Positions 18,595-26,674 of a DNA stretch of 64,000 nucleotides are shown here, in pieces (the first letter of the stretch is position 1; every line of letters begins with the position of its first letter). The stretch comes from JAGVJT01 sp964513205 (GTDB lineage: Bacteria; Pseudomonadota; Gammaproteobacteria; Legionellales; Legionellaceae): NCBI GenBank assembly GCA_964513205.1, contig CAZELP010000007.1, positions 1 to 64,000 of the forward strand, in the 5' to 3' direction. The translations under genes were made by a program, and so were the position numbers. The notes under the pieces were generated by a model. The model ran no database searches. It saw only the letters and a program-made list of their open reading frames with translations, and was not told the origin of the DNA.

Positions 18595-19961
18595 GATCGA
18601 TATCCTTTTTTTGTAAAACACCACTTTAACCAAATGGGTGAAATAAAGGTTGTAAAAATAACCATCAATATAATGGCGGAAAATAAAGCATCAGAAATAA
18701 TGCCAGAAGCTCTTCCCAATGAGGCAAATACGAGCCCAACCTCACCTCTAGGTAACATTCCAACTCCCACTAGTAATTTATCGCTCCCGCGTGATGCAGC
18801 TAGTCCACTCAATAACTTACCTAAAATGGCAACGATAATTAATCCAGAAGCAATTTTTAAAACATCTATATTTAAAAATGTTTCTAATTTCACCTGAATG
18901 CCAATTAAAACAAAAAACAAAGGAGCGAGCAAAAGCTCGAGCGGTGCAATCAATTCTTTGATCATGAATGATTTTCCAGACAAAGACGACGTGCGCGGTG
19001 TAAAATAAGCATCATGCAGCACTAAGCCGGCTAAAAAAGCGCCAATAATACTCGCCAACTGAACCCACGTCGCAAACCAAGAGAGCAGCATGGTAAATAC
19101 AAAAGCGACGACCAATTTAGATTGCCATTCAGGTAAAAAAGAAAGCATCTTTACAGAAAAACGAATACATCTTGGGCCAAAGTAAAGTACAACCAGGAAA
19201 AACAAAACCGTTAGCATCACAATTTTTGTGAGTACCAACGGTTGTAAATGACCGCTGACGACCAAACTACTCACAATTGCCAGAAGAATTAATCCTAGGA
19301 TATCGTCTATCATAGCCGCTCCCAAGATTGTTTTGGATTCAATGCGATGTAATTGTCCCGCTTCTTTGAGCACTCGTGCCGTAATTCCAACACTGGTTGC
19401 GGTCAAGGTTGCGCCAACAAACAGATGAGTATTAAAACCGGCCTCAGGTAACAACCAAAGCATGGCTAAAAACCCCAAGACCAACGGTGCTATAACTCCC
19501 AAAGACGCAACACGAAATGAGGCTTTTCCTGTTTTTTTAATCTCTTCTACAGAACTTTCTAACCCCACCATAAACAACAAAAAAATCACACCATATCTCG
19601 AAAAAATATCAAGTGCGTACGCTACTTTGATGCTATCTAATCCAGATGCGCTTTGTAGAACCGATTCAACTGCCATTCTTGAAGTTGGATCAGAAATACT
19701 CGTTGAGAGAGTTTGAGATAAAGAAGCGCCATGTAAAAGGCTGCCTACAATATCAAAAATAATCGAACCTTCTCTTAAAATGATCATTTCGGGGACCCTC
19801 CAATAGTAGCAAAGGTTCCCCAAAAGAACGCCCATCAAAAGCTCGCCTAAAACACCAGGCTGATGAAACCGTTCAGCAAGATAACGCCCTAACAATCCCA
19901 GTGAAAAAATAATGGTAACCCAAAGCAAGACCAGCGCGATAGGATCAGCAGAGTGGGTCAC
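18591..19961 (-). CDS. Kef-type K+/H+ (CPA2) cation:proton antiporter
   Basis: 456 aa with about 12 membrane segments of the Na/H exchanger family. Typical stretches are GVLGELLMGVLLGN near residue 35, IFLLFMVGLESS, TLTATSVGITARVLKEAG, GAAMIDDILGLILLAIV and IIGAFLAGLVL. The protein ends after the membrane domain and has no TrkA-N (RCK) nucleotide-binding domain, unlike KefB/KefC, so gating by NAD or glutathione is not expected. Substrate ion is not decided by the sequence. It starts 9 bp after ppsA and overlaps nadC by 4 bp. Confidence 0.85.
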   Translation of the reverse strand: MTHSADPIALVLLWVTIIFSLGLLGRYLAERFHQPGVLGELLMGVLLGNLCYYWRVPEMIILREGSIIFDIVGSLLHGASLSQTLSTSISDPTSRMAVESVLQSASGLDSIKVAYALDIFSRYGVIFLLFMVGLESSVEEIKKTGKASFRVASLGVIAPLVLGFLAMLWLLPEAGFNTHLFVGATLTATSVGITARVLKEAGQLHRIESKTILGAAMIDDILGLILLAIVSSLVVSGHLQPLVLTKIVMLTVLFFLVVLYFGPRCIRFSVKMLSFLPEWQSKLVVAFVFTMLLSWFATWVQLASIIGAFLAGLVLHDAYFTPRTSSLSGKSFMIKELIAPLELLLAPLFFVLIGIQVKLETFLNIDVLKIASGLIIVAILGKLLSGLAASRGSDKLLVGVGMLPRGEVGLVFASLGRASGIISDALFSAIILMVIFTTFISPIWLKWCFTKKGYRS

Positions 19962-19970
19962 AAAATTCCC

Positions 19971-22358
19971 CTATTTTGATTGTTTAGCCAAAAAAAGACT
20001 GGTTTCAAGCACAGAATCGGGATTTAATGAAAGACTATCAATACCCTCTTCCATTAACCAAAGCGCAAAATCTTGATGATCAGAAGGCCCCTGACCACAG
20101 ATTCCGACATATTTTCCTTGTGATTTACATGCCTTGATAGCCAAATGCAATAATTTTTTCACAGCAGCATCTCGCTCATCAAATTGAGAAGCAACAAGAC
20201 CGGAATCACGATCCAATCCTAAGGTCAATTGAGTCAAATCATTTGAGCCGATTGAAAATCCATCAAAGTATTCAAGATACTCTTCAGCCAATAAAGCATT
20301 GGATGGCAACTCACACATCATGATGAGCCTTAGTCCGTCCTTTCCGCGTTCTAGGCCGTTCTTTTTGAGTATTTCTATCACTTGCTTAGCTTCTGACAAT
20401 GTTCTGACGAAAGGAATCATCACTTCAACATTGGTTAGCCCCATTGATTCTCGGACGGCCTTAACAGCTTGACACTCCAGTGCAAAACAAGCTTCGAACT
20501 GAGGGGAAACATAACGAGAAGCGCCTCTGAATCCAAGCATTGGGTTTTCTTCTTCTGGTTCATACTGCAATCCGCCCATTAGATTGGCATATTCATTTGA
20601 TTTAAAATCAGATAAACGGACAATCACCGGTTTTGGATAGAAAGCGGCTGCAATCGTTGCCACCCCCTCTTTTAATCGTTCTACATAATACTGTACTGGA
20701 GAGGCATAAGCGGCTGTTTTTTTACGAATCGCTTCTTTTAAAATTGGATCAATGAGCTGCTCGTATTCCAATAATGCACTTGGATGAATCCCAATTGTAT
20801 TTGAAATCAAAAACTCAAGACGCGCCAAACCAACACCTTGGTTTGGAATAGAACGAAAAGAAAAAGCACGCTCAGGATTTCCGACGTTTAACATGACTTT
20901 TACTGGAAGCTCAGGCATCTGCTCAACATCTAATTTTTCATGCTCGAATGGTAAGATGCCTTGATAGACATATCCGGTGTCGCCTTCCGCGCAACTGACG
21001 GTTACATCGTCACCATCTTTTATCACACTGGTGGCATCTCCACACCCCACAACAGCAGGGATACCTAGCTCTCTTGCAATAATTGCGGCATGACAAGTCC
21101 GTCCGCCACGATTGGTCACAATCGCAGCTGCGCGTTTCATAACAGGCTCCCAATCAGGATCTGTCATGTCAGAAACCAAAATATCTCCTTCCTGAACACG
21201 ATGCATTTCAGAGGCATCTTTGATGACTTTGACTCGGCCTGCACCAATACGCTGACCAATGCTTCGCCCCTCTGTCAATACGGCTGTTTTTGTTTTAAGC
21301 GTATAACGCTCGAGAATTTGTTTATTGCTTCGACTTTTTACTGTTTCAGGTCGCGCTTGCAAAATATAAAGGCGGCCATCTTCACCATCTTTTGCCCATT
21401 CAATATCCATGGGAGCCCCATAATGCGCTTCGATAGTGAGTGCATGACGAGCCAAAGTTTCAACTTCTTCGTTAGTCAATGAAAAACGCAATTGTGAGTC
21501 CAATTCAACGTCAACGGTTTTGACTTTTTTAGATGAACCCTTGTCATCGTTGTAAACCATTTTCATGGCTTTATGTCCAATGCTCCTGCGGATAATCGCT
21601 TCTTTCCCTTCTTTGAGCGCTGTTTTTCGAACATAAAATTCGTCTGGATTAACTGCTCCTTGTACCACCATTTCGCCTAATCCATACGAAGATGTGATAA
21701 ATACAACATCTTCAAAACCAGACTCAGTATCAATGGTAAACATCACGCCGCTCGACGCTTTGTCGCTTCGAATCATTTGCTGTATACCTGCTGATAAAGC
21801 AACTTCGTGATGCTGAAAACCATGGTGAACACGATATGCAATTGCTCTATCATTGTAGAGAGAAGCAAACACTTCTTTAATTGATAGAAGGATTTCGTCA
21901 ATTCCTTTGACATTCAGAAAAGTTTCTTGTTGGCCAGCAAAAGACGCATCAGGCAAGTCTTCTGCTGTCGCTGATGAGCGAACTGCAACGGTAAATCGGT
22001 CATGGCCAATCGCACGAGTTAAGTTTAAAAAAGAAGTGCGAATATCATCTTCAAATGCACCAGAAAAAGGAGATTCGATGATCCACTCACGAATCGTTCT
22101 GCCCGCTTCCGCAAGCTTCAATACGTCGTTAATGTCTAAGGTTTCTAGTAGTTTTTGAATTCGTTTGTCCAATCCGTCGTGAGCTAAAAACTCGCGGAAA
22201 GCATCTGATGTGGTGGCAAATCCCGTAGGAACAAGCACGCCAGCTTGTCCTAAATGTCGAATCATTTCACCCAAAGAAGCATTTTTTCCACCGACCTGAT
22301 CGATGTCTTTCATTGTTAATTCTTGAAAATCAATAGTCCTTACGCCTGAAGCCACCAT
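19971..22358 (-). CDS. ppsA: phosphoenolpyruvate synthase (pyruvate, water dikinase)
   Basis: 795 aa, matching E. coli PpsA length. It converts pyruvate, ATP and water to PEP, AMP and phosphate in gluconeogenesis. Order of domains: ATP-grasp N-terminal part (GGKNASLGEMI; VAVRSSATAEDLPDASFAGQ; ILQARPETV near 345), the swivelling phospho-His domain with NRGGRTCHAAIIARE (active His423, counting from this start), and the C-terminal PEP/pyruvate barrel (MLGFRGASRY; GSNDLTQLTLGLDRDS; CGQGPS, with the catalytic Cys region). The ATG at 22358 is preferred to 22364 because GAGG lies 6 bases before it and abuts the other. First gene of the minus-strand run ending in murG. Use of PEP synthase suits growth on amino acids. 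Confidence 0.95.
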   Translation of the reverse strand: MVASGVRTIDFQELTMKDIDQVGGKNASLGEMIRHLGQAGVLVPTGFATTSDAFREFLAHDGLDKRIQKLLETLDINDVLKLAEAGRTIREWIIESPFSGAFEDDIRTSFLNLTRAIGHDRFTVAVRSSATAEDLPDASFAGQQETFLNVKGIDEILLSIKEVFASLYNDRAIAYRVHHGFQHHEVALSAGIQQMIRSDKASSGVMFTIDTESGFEDVVFITSSYGLGEMVVQGAVNPDEFYVRKTALKEGKEAIIRRSIGHKAMKMVYNDDKGSSKKVKTVDVELDSQLRFSLTNEEVETLARHALTIEAHYGAPMDIEWAKDGEDGRLYILQARPETVKSRSNKQILERYTLKTKTAVLTEGRSIGQRIGAGRVKVIKDASEMHRVQEGDILVSDMTDPDWEPVMKRAAAIVTNRGGRTCHAAIIARELGIPAVVGCGDATSVIKDGDDVTVSCAEGDTGYVYQGILPFEHEKLDVEQMPELPVKVMLNVGNPERAFSFRSIPNQGVGLARLEFLISNTIGIHPSALLEYEQLIDPILKEAIRKKTAAYASPVQYYVERLKEGVATIAAAFYPKPVIVRLSDFKSNEYANLMGGLQYEPEEENPMLGFRGASRYVSPQFEACFALECQAVKAVRESMGLTNVEVMIPFVRTLSEAKQVIEILKKNGLERGKDGLRLIMMCELPSNALLAEEYLEYFDGFSIGSNDLTQLTLGLDRDSGLVASQFDERDAAVKKLLHLAIKACKSQGKYVGICGQGPSDHQDFALWLMEEGIDSLSLNPDSVLETSLFLAKQSK

Positions 22359-22439
22359 TACCATCCTCTATTCCATTCAATTGAGGTTAATTCTACTGAA
22401 CTATCGATGATAATCAATACATTTTTCTTTTATTCTTTA

Positions 22440-22448
22440 TGTTATACT
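22440..22448 (+). promoter_or_regulatory. extended -10 promoter of fabF-thiL
   Basis: TGTTATACT at 22440-22448 is an extended -10 element (TG-N-TATACT) 38 bases before the fabF ATG. No clear -35 hexamer is visible, which is usual for this promoter class. Confidence 0.5.
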
Positions 22449-22486
22449 ATATCCTCGAAAATGATCATTTCTACTTTAGGAACATT

Positions 22487-23731
22487 ATGACAAAACAACG
22501 TGTCGTCGTTACAGGTTTAGGGATGTTGACCGCACTAGGGCAATCTGTTCCCTCGACTTGGAGTGCACTTTTAAAAGGTCAAAGCGGCGTTAGTTTGATT
22601 GAAAGTTTTGACACTTCAGATTTTGCTTGTCGATTTTCGGCAACGATCAAAAATTTTAATCCCGAACAGTTTGATATTTCGACAAAAGATGCCCGAAAAA
22701 TGGATCTCTTTATCCAGTATGGCATCGCTGCAGCAAAAGAAGCAATTGAAGATTCTGGGCTCGATCTGAATATATTAAATCTTGAAAGGATTGGCGTTGC
22801 TGTTGGTTCTGGAATTGGCGGATTGTCCACTATCGAAAAAACTTACAACAGTTATGCCCAAGGTGGCCCAAGAAAAATATCCCCTTTCTTTATTCCAGCA
22901 ACGATCATCAACATGGTCGCAGGCCATATTTCCATGCGCTATGGATTTAAAGGTCCCAATATCTCTGTCGTTTCTGCCTGTACAACCGGGACACATAACA
23001 TTGGCGAATCCGCTCGCATGATTGCGTTTGGCGATGCTGACATTATGATAGCTGGTGGCTCAGAAATGGCAACATGCCCATTGGGTCTGGGTGGATTTGC
23101 CGCGTGCCGAGCGCTCTCATTAAGAAACGATGATCCAGCCAGTGCAAGCCGCCCTTGGGATAAAGAGCGCGATGGTTTTGTATTGGGTGATGGAGCAGGT
23201 GTTCTTGTTCTTGAGTCGTATGAGCATGCAAAAAAACGCGGAGCTAAAATCTACGGTGAAGTCATTGGTTACGGCACCAGTGCAGACGCTTACCACATCA
23301 CATCACCGTCTCCTAATGGCGATGGCGCTAGACGTACAATGCTCAATACGCTGAAAGACGCCCAAGTTAACCCTGAACAAGTGCAATACATCAACGCACA
23401 TGCAACCTCAACACCAGCAGGTGATGAGTGTGAAGCCATGGCGATTAAACATGCTTTTGGTGATCATGCCTATAAACTTGCTGTCAGCTCGACAAAATCC
23501 ATGACGGGTCATTTATTGGGTGCTGCTGGTGCAGTTGAAGCGATTTTCAGTCTCCTGGCGATTCGAGATCAAGTCGCACCACCCACTATCAACCTCAATA
23601 ATCCAAGCGAAGATTGTGATTTGGATTTTGTTCCTCACACCGCTCGAGAAATGAAAATTGATATGGCATTATCAAATTCATTCGGCTTTGGCGGAACCAA
23701 CGGTGCTTTGCTTTTTCAAAAGTGCTCATGA
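22487..23731 (+). CDS. fabF: 3-oxoacyl-[acyl-carrier-protein] synthase II
   Basis: 414 aa beta-ketoacyl-ACP synthase that condenses malonyl-ACP with acyl-ACP in fatty acid elongation. The thiolase-fold active site is complete: Cys165 in SACTTG, His305 in NAHATSTPAGD, Lys337 and His342 in STKSMTGHLLGAAG. The C-terminal NSFGFGGTNG is present. A frame is open from 22439, but the ATG at 22487 gives the family start (TKQRVVVTGLG) with a TAGGA-like site upstream. No acpP or fabG lies next to it, so this copy is outside a fab cluster; it overlaps thiL by 4 bp. Confidence 0.94.
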   Translation: MTKQRVVVTGLGMLTALGQSVPSTWSALLKGQSGVSLIESFDTSDFACRFSATIKNFNPEQFDISTKDARKMDLFIQYGIAAAKEAIEDSGLDLNILNLERIGVAVGSGIGGLSTIEKTYNSYAQGGPRKISPFFIPATIINMVAGHISMRYGFKGPNISVVSACTTGTHNIGESARMIAFGDADIMIAGGSEMATCPLGLGGFAACRALSLRNDDPASASRPWDKERDGFVLGDGAGVLVLESYEHAKKRGAKIYGEVIGYGTSADAYHITSPSPNGDGARRTMLNTLKDAQVNPEQVQYINAHATSTPAGDECEAMAIKHAFGDHAYKLAVSSTKSMTGHLLGAAGAVEAIFSLLAIRDQVAPPTINLNNPSEDCDLDFVPHTAREMKIDMALSNSFGFGGTNGALLFQKCS

Positions 23732-24693
23732 ATGAAGACCGCATCATTGCCGATTTGAAACAGGCATTTCCTGAAATGATCGGTGATGATGCGGCTGTAC
23801 TTCCTCTTCTTTCGGAACATCTTGTGATTAGTAAGGATGTGTTGGTTGAAAATGTACATTTTAGAAAGCGTTATCAAACACCTGAAAGTCTTGCTTATAA
23901 AGCTTTGGCTGTAAATCTGAGTGATATAGCCGCCATGGGTGCTAGTCCTTATGGAGTTTTTCTAGGAATATCCGCATCTCCTCATGATGTTTCATTTGTT
24001 GATGCCTTTTTAAAAAGTTTTGTCAGCGCTTGTAAAGAGGCGAATATCATCTTAATGGGCGGAGATACAACAGGTGGGCCATCAGACACACTTTATTTAA
24101 GTATCACGATATTAGGAAAAGGAAAAACTGACACAATAAAATATAGGCATACAGCAAAAAAAGGTGACGCTATTTACGTTGCAGGACCGCTTGGGGAAGC
24201 GCATCTTGGATTTTGTGCTCTAGAAAAAAATATCGACGGATTTCTGCCTTATAAATCACATTTTTTAAATCCAAAACCTCGTTTACAAGAAGGTTTTTGG
24301 CTTGCTCAACAAAAAAGTGTGCATGCCATGATGGATCTTTCGGATGGACTTTGGTTAGATTTACATAAGCTATTGAATGCGTCAGCATGCAGCGCCGAAT
24401 TACCTCTTGAACAGCTGGAACTCTCCCCTCTGAAAAAACAAGCTTATCTTGACTTAAATCTTTGCCCCATCGAAACACAACTCAGTGGCGGTGAAGATTA
24501 CGCTTTACTCTTCACCGCTTCGGATGAATTTGGCGAAACGGAGATTACTATGTTCAAAAAAAAATTTGGTTACGATTTACGTCAAATTGGAACAATCGTT
24601 GCCACACAAAACAATAAAACACACAAGGTTACGCTTTTAAAAAACAATAAACCAACTGATGTCTCATTATTTCCTTTTGATCATTTTAAATAA
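23728..24693 (+). CDS. thiL: thiamine-monophosphate kinase
   Basis: 321 aa, the family's length. It phosphorylates thiamine monophosphate to thiamine diphosphate. Motifs: IGDDAAVL near residue 18, DVLVENVHF, KALAVNLSDIAAMGA (metal/ATP site), LMGGDTTGG, and SGGEDYALLF in the C-terminal half. The start at the ATGA overlap with fabF is preferred to the GTG at 23722; translation is probably coupled. In many proteobacteria thiL lies with nusB-ribH-pgpA, and that context is absent here. Confidence 0.93.
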   Translation: MNEDRIIADLKQAFPEMIGDDAAVLPLLSEHLVISKDVLVENVHFRKRYQTPESLAYKALAVNLSDIAAMGASPYGVFLGISASPHDVSFVDAFLKSFVSACKEANIILMGGDTTGGPSDTLYLSITILGKGKTDTIKYRHTAKKGDAIYVAGPLGEAHLGFCALEKNIDGFLPYKSHFLNPKPRLQEGFWLAQQKSVHAMMDLSDGLWLDLHKLLNASACSAELPLEQLELSPLKKQAYLDLNLCPIETQLSGGEDYALLFTASDEFGETEITMFKKKFGYDLRQIGTIVATQNNKTHKVTLLKNNKPTDVSLFPFDHFK

Positions 24694-24709
24694 CAGACCC
24701 TAAATTTTA

Positions 24710-25105
24710 TTATTTTTTGTTTATAGGCTTAAACTTTTCAAGTCTATTACCTTTAAACACACCCGTAGCCTGTATAATAATACTATCTGTATTGTTAACA
24801 GTGCCAGAAAATACTTGTTCACCATTATAATTGTATATTGATAAATCAACTTTAATAAAACAGAATTTATAAGGCTTTCCGGTATACCAACTGATTGCTT
24901 CTGGCCCAATTATTGTTACATATTGAGTGTCTGGTATAACCGTATCTTGCGTCTGCTTTTTCTTGAGCTCTAAAGAGTATACTGCATGCACCATGAGTTT
25001 TTGTTGAGAACCATTGATTATCTTCGTCATATGACAACCTTCTTCAGCATAAACCAATTTACTCAAAATTAATGTAAACAATATGGCAAAACTCGCATAT
25101 TTCAT
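24710..25105 (-). CDS. small secreted hypothetical protein
   Basis: 131 aa. The ATG at 25105 with GAGGGG seven bases upstream gives a clear signal peptide, KYASFAILFTLILSKLVYA, cleaved before EEGCH. The mature part is about 110 residues of beta-rich sequence with Cys residues at about 23 and 88. A longer frame reaches 25306, but its first 67 codons overlap the preceding SDR gene and lack family character. I recognise no family. It lies downstream of the SDR gene on the same strand with a 150-bp gap and converges with thiL. Confidence 0.7.
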   Translation of the reverse strand: MKYASFAILFTLILSKLVYAEEGCHMTKIINGSQQKLMVHAVYSLELKKKQTQDTVIPDTQYVTIIGPEAISWYTGKPYKFCFIKVDLSIYNYNGEQVFSGTVNNTDSIIIQATGVFKGNRLEKFKPINKK

Positions 25106-25256
25106 TTTGATAACCCCTCGAGCAAGTGACAAATAGCTCTCTATTATACCAAAAAAAATCTTTAATGTGTGTTTTTTATTCAAAATAAAGTTTTTTTCTA
25201 TCTTCCCAGCACGTTTTTTGGGGTATATTAACTGGCATGTTTTTTCAATCTTTTTC

Positions 25257-25991
25257 TTATTTGGGCGCCATACGCAGTGCTCCATCAAGACGCATAACCG
25301 CTCCATTTAAATAAGTATTTTGACAAATATGAAGAGCAAGTGATGCAAATTCATCTGCAAAACCGAGGCGTTTCGGAAAAGGAACCGTTGCCGATAAACT
25401 TTCTTTGACAGGCTCTGGCATATTCATCATTAAGGGAGTTTGCATCACACCAGGCGCGATGGTATTCACTCGAATACCAAATTGTGCAAGCTCTCTGGCC
25501 AAGGGTAAAGTCATGCCCACAACACCGCCTTTAGATGCGGCATATGCCACCTGACCAATTTGCCCTTCAAAAGCAGCAATAGAGGCCGTTGTGATTAAAA
25601 CCCCCCGCTCTCCGTCTAGCAAGGGCTCTACTGTCATCATGGCTTCAGTAAGAAAACGCAATACATTGAAAGTTCCTATTAAATTAACATGAATCACTTT
25701 TTCAAATGCACTTAAACTTAAAACGCCCTCTTTTCCAACCAATCGACCACCAGGAGCTATGCCTGCACAATGCACCAAAATACGTGGAATACCGTGCGTT
25801 TGAATGGTCTGTTGCAGGGCATTTTTTACAGAATTTTCATCAGAAACATCACAAAAAATACCATTTTCATCAGCAACATTTAAATCCCACGCCAATACAC
25901 GAGCCCCCTCTGCTTTTAATGCTCTTGTGGTTGCCATTCCAAGTCCAGAGGTCCCTCCGGTTACCACTGCAATCTGTCCTTTGATGTTCAT
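25257..25991 (-). CDS. short-chain dehydrogenase/reductase, 3-hydroxyacyl-CoA dehydrogenase type 2-like
   Basis: 244 aa classical SDR. The NAD-binding TGGTSGLG is at 11-18, HCAG at 74-77, and the catalytic Ser137, Tyr150 and Lys154 are in place (TTASIAAFEGQ; YAASK). The motif FEGQIGQVAYAASKGG and the following PLARELAQFGIRVNTIAPG are typical of the HSD17B10/type II hydroxyacyl-CoA dehydrogenase subgroup, which oxidises 2-methyl-3-hydroxyacyl-CoA and similar substrates. Substrate is not proven by sequence. It overlaps the isochorismatase-like gene by an ATGA junction. Confidence 0.85.
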   Translation of the reverse strand: MNIKGQIAVVTGGTSGLGMATTRALKAEGARVLAWDLNVADENGIFCDVSDENSVKNALQQTIQTHGIPRILVHCAGIAPGGRLVGKEGVLSLSAFEKVIHVNLIGTFNVLRFLTEAMMTVEPLLDGERGVLITTASIAAFEGQIGQVAYAASKGGVVGMTLPLARELAQFGIRVNTIAPGVMQTPLMMNMPEPVKESLSATVPFPKRLGFADEFASLALHICQNTYLNGAVMRLDGALRMAPK

Positions 25992-26545
25992 TTGCGCTCA
26001 CTTTTTAAAAAATTTTGACTCACCAATTTAAATTTTGCATGTTCTGCTGTTTTTAACCATTCAAAAAGCACCATTTCAGAAGTCACTAAATGTACACCTG
26101 CCTGAGTCATTCGCTGTAGAGCGCACTCATGATCAAGTGGATGCCGACTACCCACCGCATCAACCACAACGAATACATCAATTCCAGCTGCATTCATGTC
26201 GAGGGCAGTTTGTAGGACACACACGTGGGTTTCTATTCCAGCCAAAATCACTTGCTTACGATGAAGCATTCGCCAATGTTTTAAAAAATTCGCATCTTGG
26301 TAACAAGAAAAATACAATTTATCAATATCGGTTTTACCTGGCATCCATTTTTTTAAATTAGGAAGTGTTTCTCCCAAGCCTTTTGAATATTGCTCGCTCA
26401 CCATCAAGGGAACATTAATTTCTGATGCCAATTGCATCAACCAAGCACAGCGCGACTCCACAAGTGACGAGTGTTGAATTTGGGGCATTAATTTCTCTTG
26501 AACATCGACAATAAGCAAACAAGATTTTTCATGACGAATTAGCAT
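25988..26545 (-). CDS. isochorismatase-family cysteine hydrolase
   Basis: 185 aa of the isochorismatase-like fold. Asp14 in LIVDVQEKL, a Lys in the middle strand and the nucleophile Cys in AGIETHVCVLQTALD form the family triad. Members hydrolyse amides or related bonds (nicotinamidase, YcaC-like); YcaC-type proteins have no settled substrate. The ATG at 26545 has AGGA at good spacing, whereas the ATG at 26554 abuts it. First gene of a pair with the SDR; the divergent promoter region with valS is 26546-26674. Confidence 0.85.
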   Translation of the reverse strand: MLIRHEKSCLLIVDVQEKLMPQIQHSSLVESRCAWLMQLASEINVPLMVSEQYSKGLGETLPNLKKWMPGKTDIDKLYFSCYQDANFLKHWRMLHRKQVILAGIETHVCVLQTALDMNAAGIDVFVVVDAVGSRHPLDHECALQRMTQAGVHLVTSEMVLFEWLKTAEHAKFKLVSQNFLKSERK

Positions 26546-26674
26546 ATAGGGCATCCTGCAAATAAAAATGTATCCTCAATTTACGACATTATGAACTCCA
26601 TGAATAGATCTAACAACCTTCAATGGAGTATGTTAAAATCGGGCACTTTTATTTGGCTCAGCAATTTTTAAATC